This document shows positions 34,514 to 42,545 of a stretch of DNA of 43,081 nt, piece by piece (position 1 is the stretch's first letter; the number at the start of each line of letters is the position of its first letter). The position numbers were made by a program, and so were the translations under genes. The DNA is from Nitrospirales bacterium (GTDB lineage Bacteria; Nitrospirota; Nitrospiria; Nitrospirales; UBA8639). The notes beneath the pieces were generated by a model. The model saw only the letters and a list, made by a program, of their open reading frames with translations. It did not search any database and was not told where the DNA came from. The stretch spans positions 1-43,081 of the forward strand of contig BQIU01000028.1 of assembly GCA_021603905.1 (NCBI GenBank), read 5' to 3'.

Positions 34514-35041
34514 GAGTCAAGCCTTTCTGTACGATATATTGAGTTCCTTTGTCAGAACGAGCCTCAATGATTTTGAGCTTTACCAAACATGCGAGACGAC
34601 ATTCCGCCGATACATCACTGTCTCTTGAAATTCCACAATCCTGTAGGATGTTTTCATCGTTCATCACATGCTACGCAACGTATCGACTTGATGCAAGACA
34701 CGATTGAACCGACTTAACGGTCAAGAAAACTTATCATCCAAATAACTTACCACCTGACTCCTCTCCTTTAAAAGGGGACGCTACCCTTTACCATGTCTTC
34801 ATTCTGCCGCCGATCAAAAAGGATATCTTCCCGACGGTTGCCCGTTGGGTGATATGGTGTGGCATCAAAGACGGTTCTTGTAATTCTGGGCATACAAATA
34901 TACTTTGGCTCTCATAAGGGGTAGCGCCTCTTTTAGTAGGATCTCAGATGACCCACACCGGTGTAGATGGAGTCCTCCTTGCTTAACTTTTCTCTGAACA
35001 GTATCTGGTCACGCTAAATTATTGGTGAACGAATCTCCTCC
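34514..35041. other. intergenic region with REP-like motif
   Basis: About 530 bases without a supportable gene. It contains the second copy of AAAAGGGGACGCTACCCTTT at 34770-34789 and, in opposite sense, a related string GGGGTAGCGCCTCTTTT at about 34918-34934. Confidence 0.5.
34770..34789. repeat. REP-like motif, copy 2
   Basis: AAAAGGGGACGCTACCCTTT is identical to the segment at 32389-32408 and can fold through AAAGGG/CCCTTT. It lacks the neighbouring GGCGGGTG hairpin of copy 1. Confidence 0.6.
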
Positions 35042-35908
35042 TCAAGATGCCTTCTTGCAGTGCATCTCTGGAGCGTCATAGCCCCAGGTAATCGATGCTT
35101 CGCCGTGGTGTTCCCAAAAGGTCTCGTTGCGGCCCTGGTATTTCGCACCGCTTCCGCTTGGCTGTACGAACATCAACGAGATGCTGTCTCCCCGTTCAGC
35201 GATTAACGTAGAAGGATCGGTTTGGAAGAACGTGGCAACGACCTCATTGGCGGGATTGCCGTCACAAACGAAGCGCACAGGCTCGTTAGATGGCACCAGT
35301 CGGTACTGCGCCTGCAATTCGGCGATGCGGCGTCTATACCCATCTCGAACGCATCCGCGCTTGTCATTGCTCTTCCAGCAATCGTTACGTCCTTTGATCC
35401 ACCCCCGTTGCTCTGCCTCGAGCACAGGAGGATGCTCGTTCGTCGCTTTCTTCGATGCGGCGGCGTAAACGCCGGAGAATTTGCGGTCAAGCGCCGACAA
35501 CTCCGTATCCCCGCAAATCATGGCTTCGACGTTATCGTCTGGAACACTATCACAGGAGAACGAGGGACCTGTTGAATTCGACACTTGGTCGAAATCATTA
35601 TTTTTTGCTGATGATGTAAATCTGCTCTGTACAATCTGATCGATATGACGACACCAAGCTTCGCTGTCCCGATTCGGAACATTCGGCTTGTCCCGAATAC
35701 CAAGCTTGAACTCAACCACCGACTTCCACTCATCTGACCCAATGTCGGGACCGTGCGCTTGTCCATCGCCCGTTCGCACATTCTCTTCTATGAATTGAGA
35801 CCATGAGTGAGAACAAAGAACCCTCTCCTCCACAGTCGACTTCTCAGTACGGCTTACCTCGGCACAAGAAGCCGTAGCCATAAGGAAAATAACTAACCAC
35901 CTATTCAT
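35042..35908 (-). CDS. lipoprotein with LprI-like and MliC-like domains, 288 aa
   Basis: The ATG at 35908 follows GAAGGAACTTTC and opens a signal ending ATASC, a lipobox. Residues about 25-110 are unassigned. The next part (about 115-200) fits the LprI-type domain: paired cysteines in FSCDS...MICGDTELSALDRKFSGVY, then AEQRGWIKGRNDCW. The last 80 residues fit MliC: VRFVCDGNPANEVVATFF, then SGSGAKYQGRNETFWEHHGEASITW and a final Cys. Both domains are linked to inhibition of host or environmental lysozymes. A longer start at 35971 would precede the signal and is rejected. Confidence 0.78.
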   Translation of the reverse strand: MNRWLVIFLMATASCAEVSRTEKSTVEERVLCSHSWSQFIEENVRTGDGQAHGPDIGSDEWKSVVEFKLGIRDKPNVPNRDSEAWCRHIDQIVQSRFTSSAKNNDFDQVSNSTGPSFSCDSVPDDNVEAMICGDTELSALDRKFSGVYAAASKKATNEHPPVLEAEQRGWIKGRNDCWKSNDKRGCVRDGYRRRIAELQAQYRLVPSNEPVRFVCDGNPANEVVATFFQTDPSTLIAERGDSISLMFVQPSGSGAKYQGRNETFWEHHGEASITWGYDAPEMHCKKAS

Positions 35909-36222
35909 GAAAGTTCCTTCAAGACCACGGTTCCGCTTGCGCGATAGTAATCCAATCCTGCATCTCGCCATGAATTTCTTTCGTTACAAACTCGATGCGA
36001 AAAATTGCCACTCTGGTTCTTTCCATCATCTTTCAACATGTCAAATGTCGAGGTTGTTTTATAAAGCCTGTGAAGGATTCCATAGCATTCGCTCATTTTT
36101 TCAGATAGGTCTTATTTGTCAAGATGATTTAGGTGCTACATTGAGAGGAGGGATCGAGGAGGCAAGACCAAAAACCTCATGCTAAACGGAAATTTCAAAT
36201 GACCACCTAACGGTCTCATTTT

Positions 36223-36468
36223 CTATGAACGCTTAGGGGTTCTCTTCGCGAGTCGTTCACGGCTCATCCCGCCCTTGATAATATTTACCCTGGAACGTTT
36301 TTTCTTCTTACTTTCCGCAACGAGGTCAACCATCACCCCATCACGAATGACCCAGACTGGAGTATTGGTCTGGAGTCCTTGTAGTTTGGCATTCGCCGCA
36401 GCCCGTTCTAGCGCAGCCCCTACCTTGGCAAAATCAGAATCTATAACAGAAGGACGTCTTTTGGTCAT
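36223..36468 (-). CDS. antitoxin-like partner of the zeta-type kinase, 81 aa
   Basis: The small basic protein has a helical N-terminal half (SDFAKVGAALERAAANAKLQG, residues 11-31) and a strand pair VWVIRDGVMVDLV. Its tail is very rich in Lys/Arg (ESKKKKRSRV, ERLAKRTPKRS). It overlaps the end of the upstream zeta-type gene by four bases, so it is co-translated with it. Toxin-first order is less common than antitoxin-first. I do not know a named family. A broken copy lies at 33580-33822. Confidence 0.7.
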   Translation of the reverse strand: MTKRRPSVIDSDFAKVGAALERAAANAKLQGLQTNTPVWVIRDGVMVDLVAESKKKKRSRVNIIKGGMSRERLAKRTPKRS

Positions 36469-36995
36469 CGTGTATTTTGGCCTTCCTCAACCCAGATGGG
36501 GCGTTCTTGGGAATTCTCATAGAGTATCCACCGATCCACCAACGTTTTATAGGTCTGTTCAAAATGACGAGACCCCGCCCGAAATCGTCTTCGAATGACT
36601 TCCTCAGGAAGATCATGTCCACCATGAGCCACGCGTCCGACAACCCTCGCAATAGCAATCTGGGGGTGATCTAACCGAAGAAAAATAAGCTTCACAAGAT
36701 ATCCCTTCTTTTGCCACTGCGGAATAAGCCGCGCATATCTCAATCCGCTCAATGTGCTCTCGAACGCAAAGCTCTCTCGCTTGCGAACAAACGATGTCAT
36801 TTGCTCTACCATCAACCTTCCGGCGCGGATCATCGCAAGTTCCGGGTTGAATGGAGACAAGCCATAGGCAATGAGGTCGGCGTTAATAAACCGTGGACAA
36901 TTCGCATCCTTCGGCAAAAACTCTCGTGCAAGCGTGGTTTTCCCAGCACCATTTGGACCAGCTAGTATCACAATTTTCTTCTGATCTTTACGCAT
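36465..36995 (-). CDS. zeta-toxin-like P-loop kinase, 176 aa
   Basis: The ATG at 36995 is chosen because the P-loop KKIVILAGPNGAGKTTLAREF then starts at residue 5, as in relatives; starts further upstream are in frame but would add non-conserved residues. Other landmarks are FINADLIAYGLSP (a D in the substrate-binding region), FAFESTLSG and RVVGRVAHGGHDLPEEVIRRRF, the same motifs as in the broken copy at 29646. Zeta kinases phosphorylate UDP-N-acetylglucosamine to poison wall synthesis, but small chromosomal relatives are not all toxins. It ends four bases into the antitoxin gene and starts 28 bases after the DUF2130 gene. Confidence 0.85.
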   Translation of the reverse strand: MRKDQKKIVILAGPNGAGKTTLAREFLPKDANCPRFINADLIAYGLSPFNPELAMIRAGRLMVEQMTSFVRKRESFAFESTLSGLRYARLIPQWQKKGYLVKLIFLRLDHPQIAIARVVGRVAHGGHDLPEEVIRRRFRAGSRHFEQTYKTLVDRWILYENSQERPIWVEEGQNTR

Positions 36996-37023
36996 TAATG
37001 AATGAAGCTTTCCATTTTTATTT

Positions 37024-38322
37024 TCACCCAAATAACTTCCCGCTGGTATCATTTCCTTCATCCTTGGGCCCATCCAATGATGTCAGCTCAAGCCCCTCGA
37101 TTTCTTGCAGGGTCTTTCCGGCGATGCCTTGGAGGTCGCCATACATGCCGACGGTGGATTGCATGACGCGATCGATTTGCTCCTCACGTTTGGCCCATTG
37201 CTTCGTTATCACTTTGCGTTCTTTATCCAGATCTTCCTGCATGGAGGTAAAACCTTCCACAATGGCTTGCACGCGCTGACGGAAGCGTGGTCCCATTAAA
37301 TATTGGTAGACCATTTCCATTTTGGTTTGTTGCCCTTCGGATGCCTGTCGTGCTGACGCGACTTCCATGAGTGTATGACGCAAGACAATGGCCACAGGGA
37401 AGGCAGCCTTGGGATGCGTGACCCACACGCCATCAACAAGTTCAAATGTTTCCACACCTTTTGGCAGCACCTGACTGACGATCACGGCGATCTCAGACTT
37501 GGCCTGCCGCTGATCTTCGCGTAACTTGGTGAGCCAACCATCGCTCCAGTTTTTCGTTCGTTTCGATTCCCACAAAATCGTACCACATGGCTGACCAAAT
37601 CCACTCATGACTCGTTGCAGCACATCCCCGCCATACTCGCCCTTCGGAACCGGCTGAATCTGATCCAACGGAAACTTGGTCGTTAGCAGCGATTCCAGTT
37701 CCAACTCTTGCACTTCCCCCTGCAACTGCTGTGAACCCTGCTCGGCTCTTCGCTTGAGATCTTCGATCTGTTTTTGCATCGATGAAATCGTTTGTTCTTT
37801 TTCCCTCACTTTGAGACTCAGCGACTCTTCGGCTTCTTTCTTCGCTTGCTCTCGCGTGACAGTGAGTCCTTCTTGCACCCGTTTCTCTACCGTAAGGTCT
37901 AACTCACGCTTCGCATCATCCAATTCACGTTGTTTTTTGATTAACTCGGCCTGGGCTTTCTGTGCTTCGGCAAGTTTTTCATCACGCTGTTGAAGAATAA
38001 CTTGCAGGTCAGATAGCTCCTTGTCTTTCTGCTCCAGATCAGTTCCAATTGCCAACTTAGCTTTCTTCGCTTCTTCCGCAGAAATTCGAACACGTTCGTG
38101 CTTGAGTTTTTCAGCTACCTGACTATCCAGCGTTTCCCGTTCCTTTACTATTGCCGCTTCCCGTGCACCTAACACTGCCTCACGTTTGGCTGAATCGGCA
38201 TCTTTCTGTGCTAACCGCCGTTCATAATCCTGTTTTGTCGTTTGAAGCAGAGGCGCAGCAAGCGACTCAGTAAGTTTGATTTCGGTCTGACACTTCGGGC
38301 AGATAATGGTTGGTTCAGTCAT
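37024..38322 (-). CDS. DUF2130 domain protein, 432 aa
   Basis: A short N-terminal zinc-ribbon-like CPKC segment (residues 9-12, only one CxxC pair visible) is followed by a long charged coiled coil (about 30-205). The conserved DUF2130 domain (about 210-400) includes EYGGDVLQRV, CGTILWESKRTKNWSDGWLTKLREDQ and VAIVLRHTLMEVA. The ILWESKRTKNW stretch resembles a nuclease-fold core (E-x-K), which supports but does not prove a PD-(D/E)xK-like activity. It is upstream of the zeta-type kinase by 28 bases on the same strand. A scrap of a second copy is at 33868-33913, next to the broken antitoxin copy. This hints at a conserved DUF2130-kinase-antitoxin unit. Confidence 0.85.
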   Translation of the reverse strand: MTEPTIICPKCQTEIKLTESLAAPLLQTTKQDYERRLAQKDADSAKREAVLGAREAAIVKERETLDSQVAEKLKHERVRISAEEAKKAKLAIGTDLEQKDKELSDLQVILQQRDEKLAEAQKAQAELIKKQRELDDAKRELDLTVEKRVQEGLTVTREQAKKEAEESLSLKVREKEQTISSMQKQIEDLKRRAEQGSQQLQGEVQELELESLLTTKFPLDQIQPVPKGEYGGDVLQRVMSGFGQPCGTILWESKRTKNWSDGWLTKLREDQRQAKSEIAVIVSQVLPKGVETFELVDGVWVTHPKAAFPVAIVLRHTLMEVASARQASEGQQTKMEMVYQYLMGPRFRQRVQAIVEGFTSMQEDLDKERKVITKQWAKREEQIDRVMQSTVGMYGDLQGIAGKTLQEIEGLELTSLDGPKDEGNDTSGKLFG

Positions 38323-38582
38323 AGCGGGTAATGAGGCTCCTCTGAATCGGCCAGTCCCATAGCCTCTAGTAAAAGTAATTCGGTGTCATTGCCTCAGGAT
38401 TTTGCTCTACATTCATACCATAAAAAAGACAACGTAGATGAGTCGCATGAAACTTTTGGCCCATCCTAGCCAACCCACAATAAAATGTACAGGTTGTCTT
38501 TTCTCGGTTGACAAGTCTGTTTTTTGTTGTTTTGATCAGTGAAAGTCTTACCCCATACGAAACCAAATTCTTTCGTTCATTC

Positions 38583-39275
38583 ATGCCACAAAAAATTCTG
38601 ATTATTGGCAATTCAGATGGCATTGGCGCTGCCGTCACTCATGCACTCGTCACACAAGGTGATGAGATCGTTGGTATCTCTCGCAGTCCGAGCCCGCTGG
38701 GGAACAATGGTCCTCGCCATGAGGTGCTTGATGTTTCCACCCCAGAGTATCCAGATCTCTTACAGCGCTTGATCGCAGAAGAGGGTCCATTTGATACCTG
38801 CATTTATTGTGCAGCCATTGGCTCAGAACTTACCCTCCCTGACCTTTCCAGAGAAGCCCAAGTCATTGAAGTGAACCTCACGGCAATGGTGAAAACCTTT
38901 GCTGCCCTGACTCCAGGCTGGATCAGTCGAAAACACGGACATTTCATTGGGCTTTCCAGTTTAGCTGACGATTTTTATAATGAAGATGCCCCATCCTATA
39001 CCGCCTCAAAAGCGGCCTTCAGTAACTATTTGGTCGCGATGGCCTTAAAACTTCGCTCACATGGCGTCCATGTGACCAACATTCGCTTTGGGTATGTTGA
39101 TACGAAACTTCCGAAGGCCGCACGCAAACCATTGATGATGAGCACAGCTCAAGCGACAGACTATGTTTTGCAATGTATGAACACACGGCCTATTCAGCTC
39201 AGTGTGCCGAAATTGGCAGGAGCCATTCTCCACAGCCTCCGCTGGATGCAATCTTTCCGAGTCTGGACGTCATGA
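38583..39275 (+). CDS. short-chain dehydrogenase/reductase (SDR), 230 aa
   Basis: The Rossmann start KILIIGNSDGIGAAVTHAL (4-22) holds the glycine-rich cofactor loop. The protein has an NAG-equivalent CAAIGSEL, an SSLAD segment with the catalytic Ser, and YTASKAAFSNY with the YxxxK pair. It is shorter than classic SDRs, with an abbreviated C-terminus. The ATG at 38583 starts the fold correctly, while the upstream in-frame start at 38508 would add 25 unrelated residues. The substrate is unknown. It is divergent from the DUF2130 gene and 76 bases upstream of the frameshifted heme-binding gene. Confidence 0.88.
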   Translation: MPQKILIIGNSDGIGAAVTHALVTQGDEIVGISRSPSPLGNNGPRHEVLDVSTPEYPDLLQRLIAEEGPFDTCIYCAAIGSELTLPDLSREAQVIEVNLTAMVKTFAALTPGWISRKHGHFIGLSSLADDFYNEDAPSYTASKAAFSNYLVAMALKLRSHGVHVTNIRFGYVDTKLPKAARKPLMMSTAQATDYVLQCMNTRPIQLSVPKLAGAILHSLRWMQSFRVWTS

Positions 39276-39351
39276 ATGAGAAAAACTAACAGGCATTCAC
39301 AGAGAGACGATACAGTTTCAACAGGTGTATTCGTAAAAGGAGAAAGCTGAC

Positions 39352-39919
39352 ATGACCGATGCGGAACTGATTCAGAATCTCGGTCCCTTAGGACCCCCTA
39401 GCTGGAACATGGGAAGGCGATCAAGGTATCGATACTGCTCCTTTTGAAACCCAAGGGCAGAAAGAAACTCCCTTTCGGGAAGAGATTCTCTTTGAACCTT
39501 TTGGGCCTGTGGTCAATGGAATACAAACACTCAATGCCCTACGTTATCGAACCACAGCCTGGCCCATGGGCCTTGAGAGCCCCTTTCATGAGGAAGTCGG
39601 GTATTGGTTGTGGGATGCAGCAGCTAAACAGGTGTTACGCTGCTTTATTGTTCCGAGAGGCATTGCGGTCAATGCTGGGGGAACGGCCGAGGCAAACACG
39701 AAATCATTCACCATGACAGCCGAGGCGGGATCGGAAACGTACGGGGTGCTCTCAAACCGCTATCTTGATACGCATGTGAAGACGGTACGGTATGAACTTG
39801 CGGTAACGATTCACAGCGAAGACCGCTTTAGCTATGCAGAAGATACCCAACAGCAAATCTATGGACAAGAAACTACTTTTCATCACACAGACAACAATAC
39901 GCTGATACGCTGCAAGTAA
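39352..39919 (+). pseudogene. heme-binding beta-barrel (nitrobindin/THAP4-like) gene with frameshift
   Basis: The ATG follows AAAAGGAGAAAGCTGAC. The frame reads MTDAELIQNLGPLGP and then fails after a run of five C's (39394-39398), meeting TGA soon after. Dropping one C restores LAGTWEGDQGIDTAPFETQ and continues without a stop to VLSNRYLDT... and HHTDNNTLIRCK, all consistent with the heme-binding beta-barrel family (PF08768, nitrobindin/THAP4-like, formerly DUF1794/FABP-like). The intact product would be about 188 residues. A homopolymer indel could be a sequencing error, phase variation or true decay. Confidence 0.85.
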
Positions 39920-39946
39920 TTCGTTCCAACAAACAGAATTCTTTAC

Positions 39947-40570
39947 TTAGATCTCACGTTCCAATTCCAAGAATTCTTTTTTTCCAAAATCATAGATCCA
40001 CACGGTACCAGATTCAATGGAATAGACCCATCCATGCAGTCGGAGATTCTCTTTTTTTAGTTTTGTGGCGACTGCTGGATGGGTACGAAGATGGTCTAAC
40101 TGCACGATCACATTTTCTTTGATCGTCGCTTCGAACAATTCGTCTCCAGAGAGATGCGTAAAATGATCATCCATAATCCTCTGAGTTGTCTCAGCCTGTT
40201 GTAACCACACTTTGACCGCCGGCAATCCTTCAAGCGTTTCCGGGTGGAGTAAGGCTTTCATGGCGCCGCAATCCGTATGTCCGCAGATAATGATATCTTG
40301 GATGTTCAACACGGAAAGAGCATATTCCACGGTTGCCGTACTTCCGCCTATCGCGGCCCCATAGGTTGGGATGAGATTGCCGGCCGTTCGAAGAATAAAT
40401 AATTCTCCAGGTTCGGTTTGCGTGAGCATCGTGGGATCCACCCGTGAATCAGAGCAGGTGATGAACAGCGCCCGCGGTTCTTGCTGACGAGATAACGTAT
40501 GAAATAATTCTTGTTTTTCCTTAAATACCTGACGTTGAAAAATTCGAAGGCCATTTAACAGTTTTTGCAT
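39947..40570 (-). CDS. beta-class carbonic anhydrase, 207 aa
   Basis: The enzyme interconverts CO2 and bicarbonate with a zinc in each active site. Zinc ligands are visible in FITCSDSRVDP (Cys, with the catalytic Asp/Arg dyad) and ICGHTDCGAM (His and Cys). Neighbouring segments AGNLIPTYG and GGSTATVEYAL are typical of the class. The ATG at 40570 follows TTTGGAGAACACT and is preferred over 40582. It stands alone between the frameshifted heme-binding gene and the L,D-transpeptidase gene. Cytoplasmic location is expected as no signal is seen. Confidence 0.95.
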   Translation of the reverse strand: MQKLLNGLRIFQRQVFKEKQELFHTLSRQQEPRALFITCSDSRVDPTMLTQTEPGELFILRTAGNLIPTYGAAIGGSTATVEYALSVLNIQDIIICGHTDCGAMKALLHPETLEGLPAVKVWLQQAETTQRIMDDHFTHLSGDELFEATIKENVIVQLDHLRTHPAVATKLKKENLRLHGWVYSIESGTVWIYDFGKKEFLELEREI

Positions 40571-40669
40571 AGTGTTCTCCAAAACCTAGACACGGAACAG
40601 GGGTATCTCTATGAAGAGTGCAATGTATGATCATGAGCCCATGGCACCATCAACCGCTACCTTATGAAC

Positions 40670-41398
40670 TCAGACAATCACTAATGTCGCTCCGACCGGA
40701 ACGGTCTCAAAAATATACTCTAGATCTTCATCATTGAGTTGGATACATCCGTGCGTAACATTAAATCCCAGCAAATAGGTATACAGTGCCCCATGAATGA
40801 AATATCCATCACCAAAACCCAGAGCATAATCACCTAACACGTTCGGTAGCAGTCGGTGCTCACTGTTCTCTGGGACAGGGTTCCCCTTCTCAATAAACGC
40901 CCAATCAGGCCGAATCCATACTGGATCCTTCAACTTATTCTGAATGGTGAATTTTCCTTTTGGTGTTTCAAATGTCCATTTTCTTGAAGGATCTTGCGGG
41001 TCGTGTAATATCTTGCCGCTTCCCGTGGCGGCTAAGGCCGTACGAATCACTCGATCACCCCGCTTGACCTGTAACAAATTTTTGGAAAGATCTACAAGGA
41101 GTGAAATTTCTTCGTCCATGCTTGTCGAAGAAGGGAGATTGGGTGCATGTCCCGTTGCTGCGGTCTGGGGTTTTTCTCTGGCAGCATGATGAGTGATTTC
41201 TTCTACCGTCGGGCGAGAACGATTGGACTCAGATGGCCCGACACCCTGTTTAAATGATACGTTCACCGAACTCGGCTGTTCCACTGATTCATTCACGGTA
41301 CCGGCAAACACAAGCGATAAGGTACACGAACACATGAATGAGAGCGTCAACACCGTGCGCCAATGGGTTCGTTCAATCCAACGTAGTACTCGATACAC
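40670..41398 (-). CDS. L,D-transpeptidase (YkuD domain), 242 aa
   Basis: L,D-transpeptidases crosslink peptidoglycan stems or attach outer-membrane lipoproteins to them. The N-terminus has a hydrophobic segment (about 16-32) for export. The YkuD domain covers about 98-242, with GYFIHGALYTYLLGF and the active-site NVTHGCIQLNDEDLEYIF (catalytic Cys in HGC). A GTG start at 41398 is supported by GGGAGACGGTT. The linker (35-95) is Ser/Thr/Pro rich. It is in the periplasm and belongs with the LysM transglycosylase functionally, though not genetically. Confidence 0.93.
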   Translation of the reverse strand: MYRVLRWIERTHWRTVLTLSFMCSCTLSLVFAGTVNESVEQPSSVNVSFKQGVGPSESNRSRPTVEEITHHAAREKPQTAATGHAPNLPSSTSMDEEISLLVDLSKNLLQVKRGDRVIRTALAATGSGKILHDPQDPSRKWTFETPKGKFTIQNKLKDPVWIRPDWAFIEKGNPVPENSEHRLLPNVLGDYALGFGDGYFIHGALYTYLLGFNVTHGCIQLNDEDLEYIFETVPVGATLVIV

Positions 41399-41509
41399 AA
41401 CCGTCTCCCGTTATCTTTTTCTCGACAACACTGTTATGTTGCACATGACCGACGATAAGGTCTCTCAGAATATCTCAGTGCCTTCCAACTATCCATGCAA
41501 CCCACGTTC

Positions 41510-42151
41510 TTACGACCCCTCTCTTTCGGCCTTCTCTATCGCCTGGAGAATCTGTTCACGCACTCGTGAGGCGACATTGTTGGCCGATTCGGCTTTTTCT
41601 CGAGCCATCGCATAGTCTGGAGGCGTCATATCTTTAGGGATTTCAGCAAGTGAGGACTCGGCAGAACGAAGATCGATTTCCATGATCTGCAACACCAACT
41701 CGACGTCCTTTCCCTCCGGGGCCCTCGTCAGAAGATCGCTCGCCTGTCTCACCATTCCCCGTGCTTCCGTGATAGCACGAATGATCTCCTCCTTTTCACC
41801 CTCCGAATCTTCTGAAACCATTTCAGGCTGGAGACTCGCCTGCGCTTGTCCTTTATTTTTTGCCTCAATGGCTGTCACTTTGGCCTGCGTCAATAGATCC
41901 TGCGCCTTGGAGTAGTCGCGAAAAATTCCAAACTGATCACCCTGCGCCTGAATCTCATCCGTTGCCTGTTGAAAAAAATCCTCGGCTTGGCCGAATAGAT
42001 GAGGAGCGGTGTCCGCAGCACCCGCCTGCCGAGCGTCTTCTAAGGCTTGTTGAGTCTCAGAAAGGGATGTTTGAGGTGCGTCTTCACATCCCCACAACAG
42101 AAAGAGTGAGACGAAAATGACACCGATGTGCACATAGGAAAAATGCTTCAT
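41510..42151 (-). CDS. DUF4398-like lipoprotein, 213 aa
   Basis: The ATG at 42151 follows GGAGGACTATCAAT. The signal sequence ends FLLWGC, a lipobox. The mature part is a long run of charged, Ala-rich helices (EDARQAGAADTAPHLFGQAEDFFQQATDEI, and LLTQAKVTAIEAKNK), which matches the DUF4398 style of periplasmic helical proteins. Such proteins often accompany OmpA-like or peptidoglycan-linked factors. It lies upstream of the L,D-transpeptidase on the same strand. An earlier in-frame start at 42217 would place 22 residues before the signal and is rejected. Confidence 0.75.
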   Translation of the reverse strand: MKHFSYVHIGVIFVSLFLLWGCEDAPQTSLSETQQALEDARQAGAADTAPHLFGQAEDFFQQATDEIQAQGDQFGIFRDYSKAQDLLTQAKVTAIEAKNKGQAQASLQPEMVSEDSEGEKEEIIRAITEARGMVRQASDLLTRAPEGKDVELVLQIMEIDLRSAESSLAEIPKDMTPPDYAMAREKAESANNVASRVREQILQAIEKAEREGS

Positions 42152-42545
42152 ATTGATAGTCCTCCATACGGTCATATCTCTAGAAAGAAAAATATTAAGA
42201 ATAGAAAAATTCCACAACCTCCCTGTTCTTCACACCAAAACACGCAAAAATCATGCTACGGAGCATGTCTTGCCAAACATTTAGTGTTAAGCGTAGGGTC
42301 TTCAGATGAATTTGGCAACCCTCATGTAGGAAGGAGGCCACACTGGATTCTATCAATTTTGGCAATGTGGATACCGGGACCAGAGGTGTTCAGACATGTA
42401 TCTCCGATTCTGAGGAAGGTCTGGCTGAACACCGTACACAGTCAAGCAAGGGATAGAAGATCAGGTCTTATCTCTACAGAATGACTTCTAGGAGGATCCG
42501 GTACGCAAAAGGGACAAGCTTCGTACGACAAACAGAAAGGCAGGC
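42152..42545. other. intergenic region, no gene seen
   Basis: About 390 bases upstream of the lipoprotein gene. A plus-strand frame at 42128-42484 has no ribosome binding site and no recognisable product. No hairpin with a T-run was found. Confidence 0.4.

Noticed and set aside
38366..38638. 90-codon minus-strand frame with several Cys/His residues
   Set aside because: Overlaps the start of the SDR gene, no ribosome binding site, and the Cys/His spacing fits no zinc-finger pattern I know.
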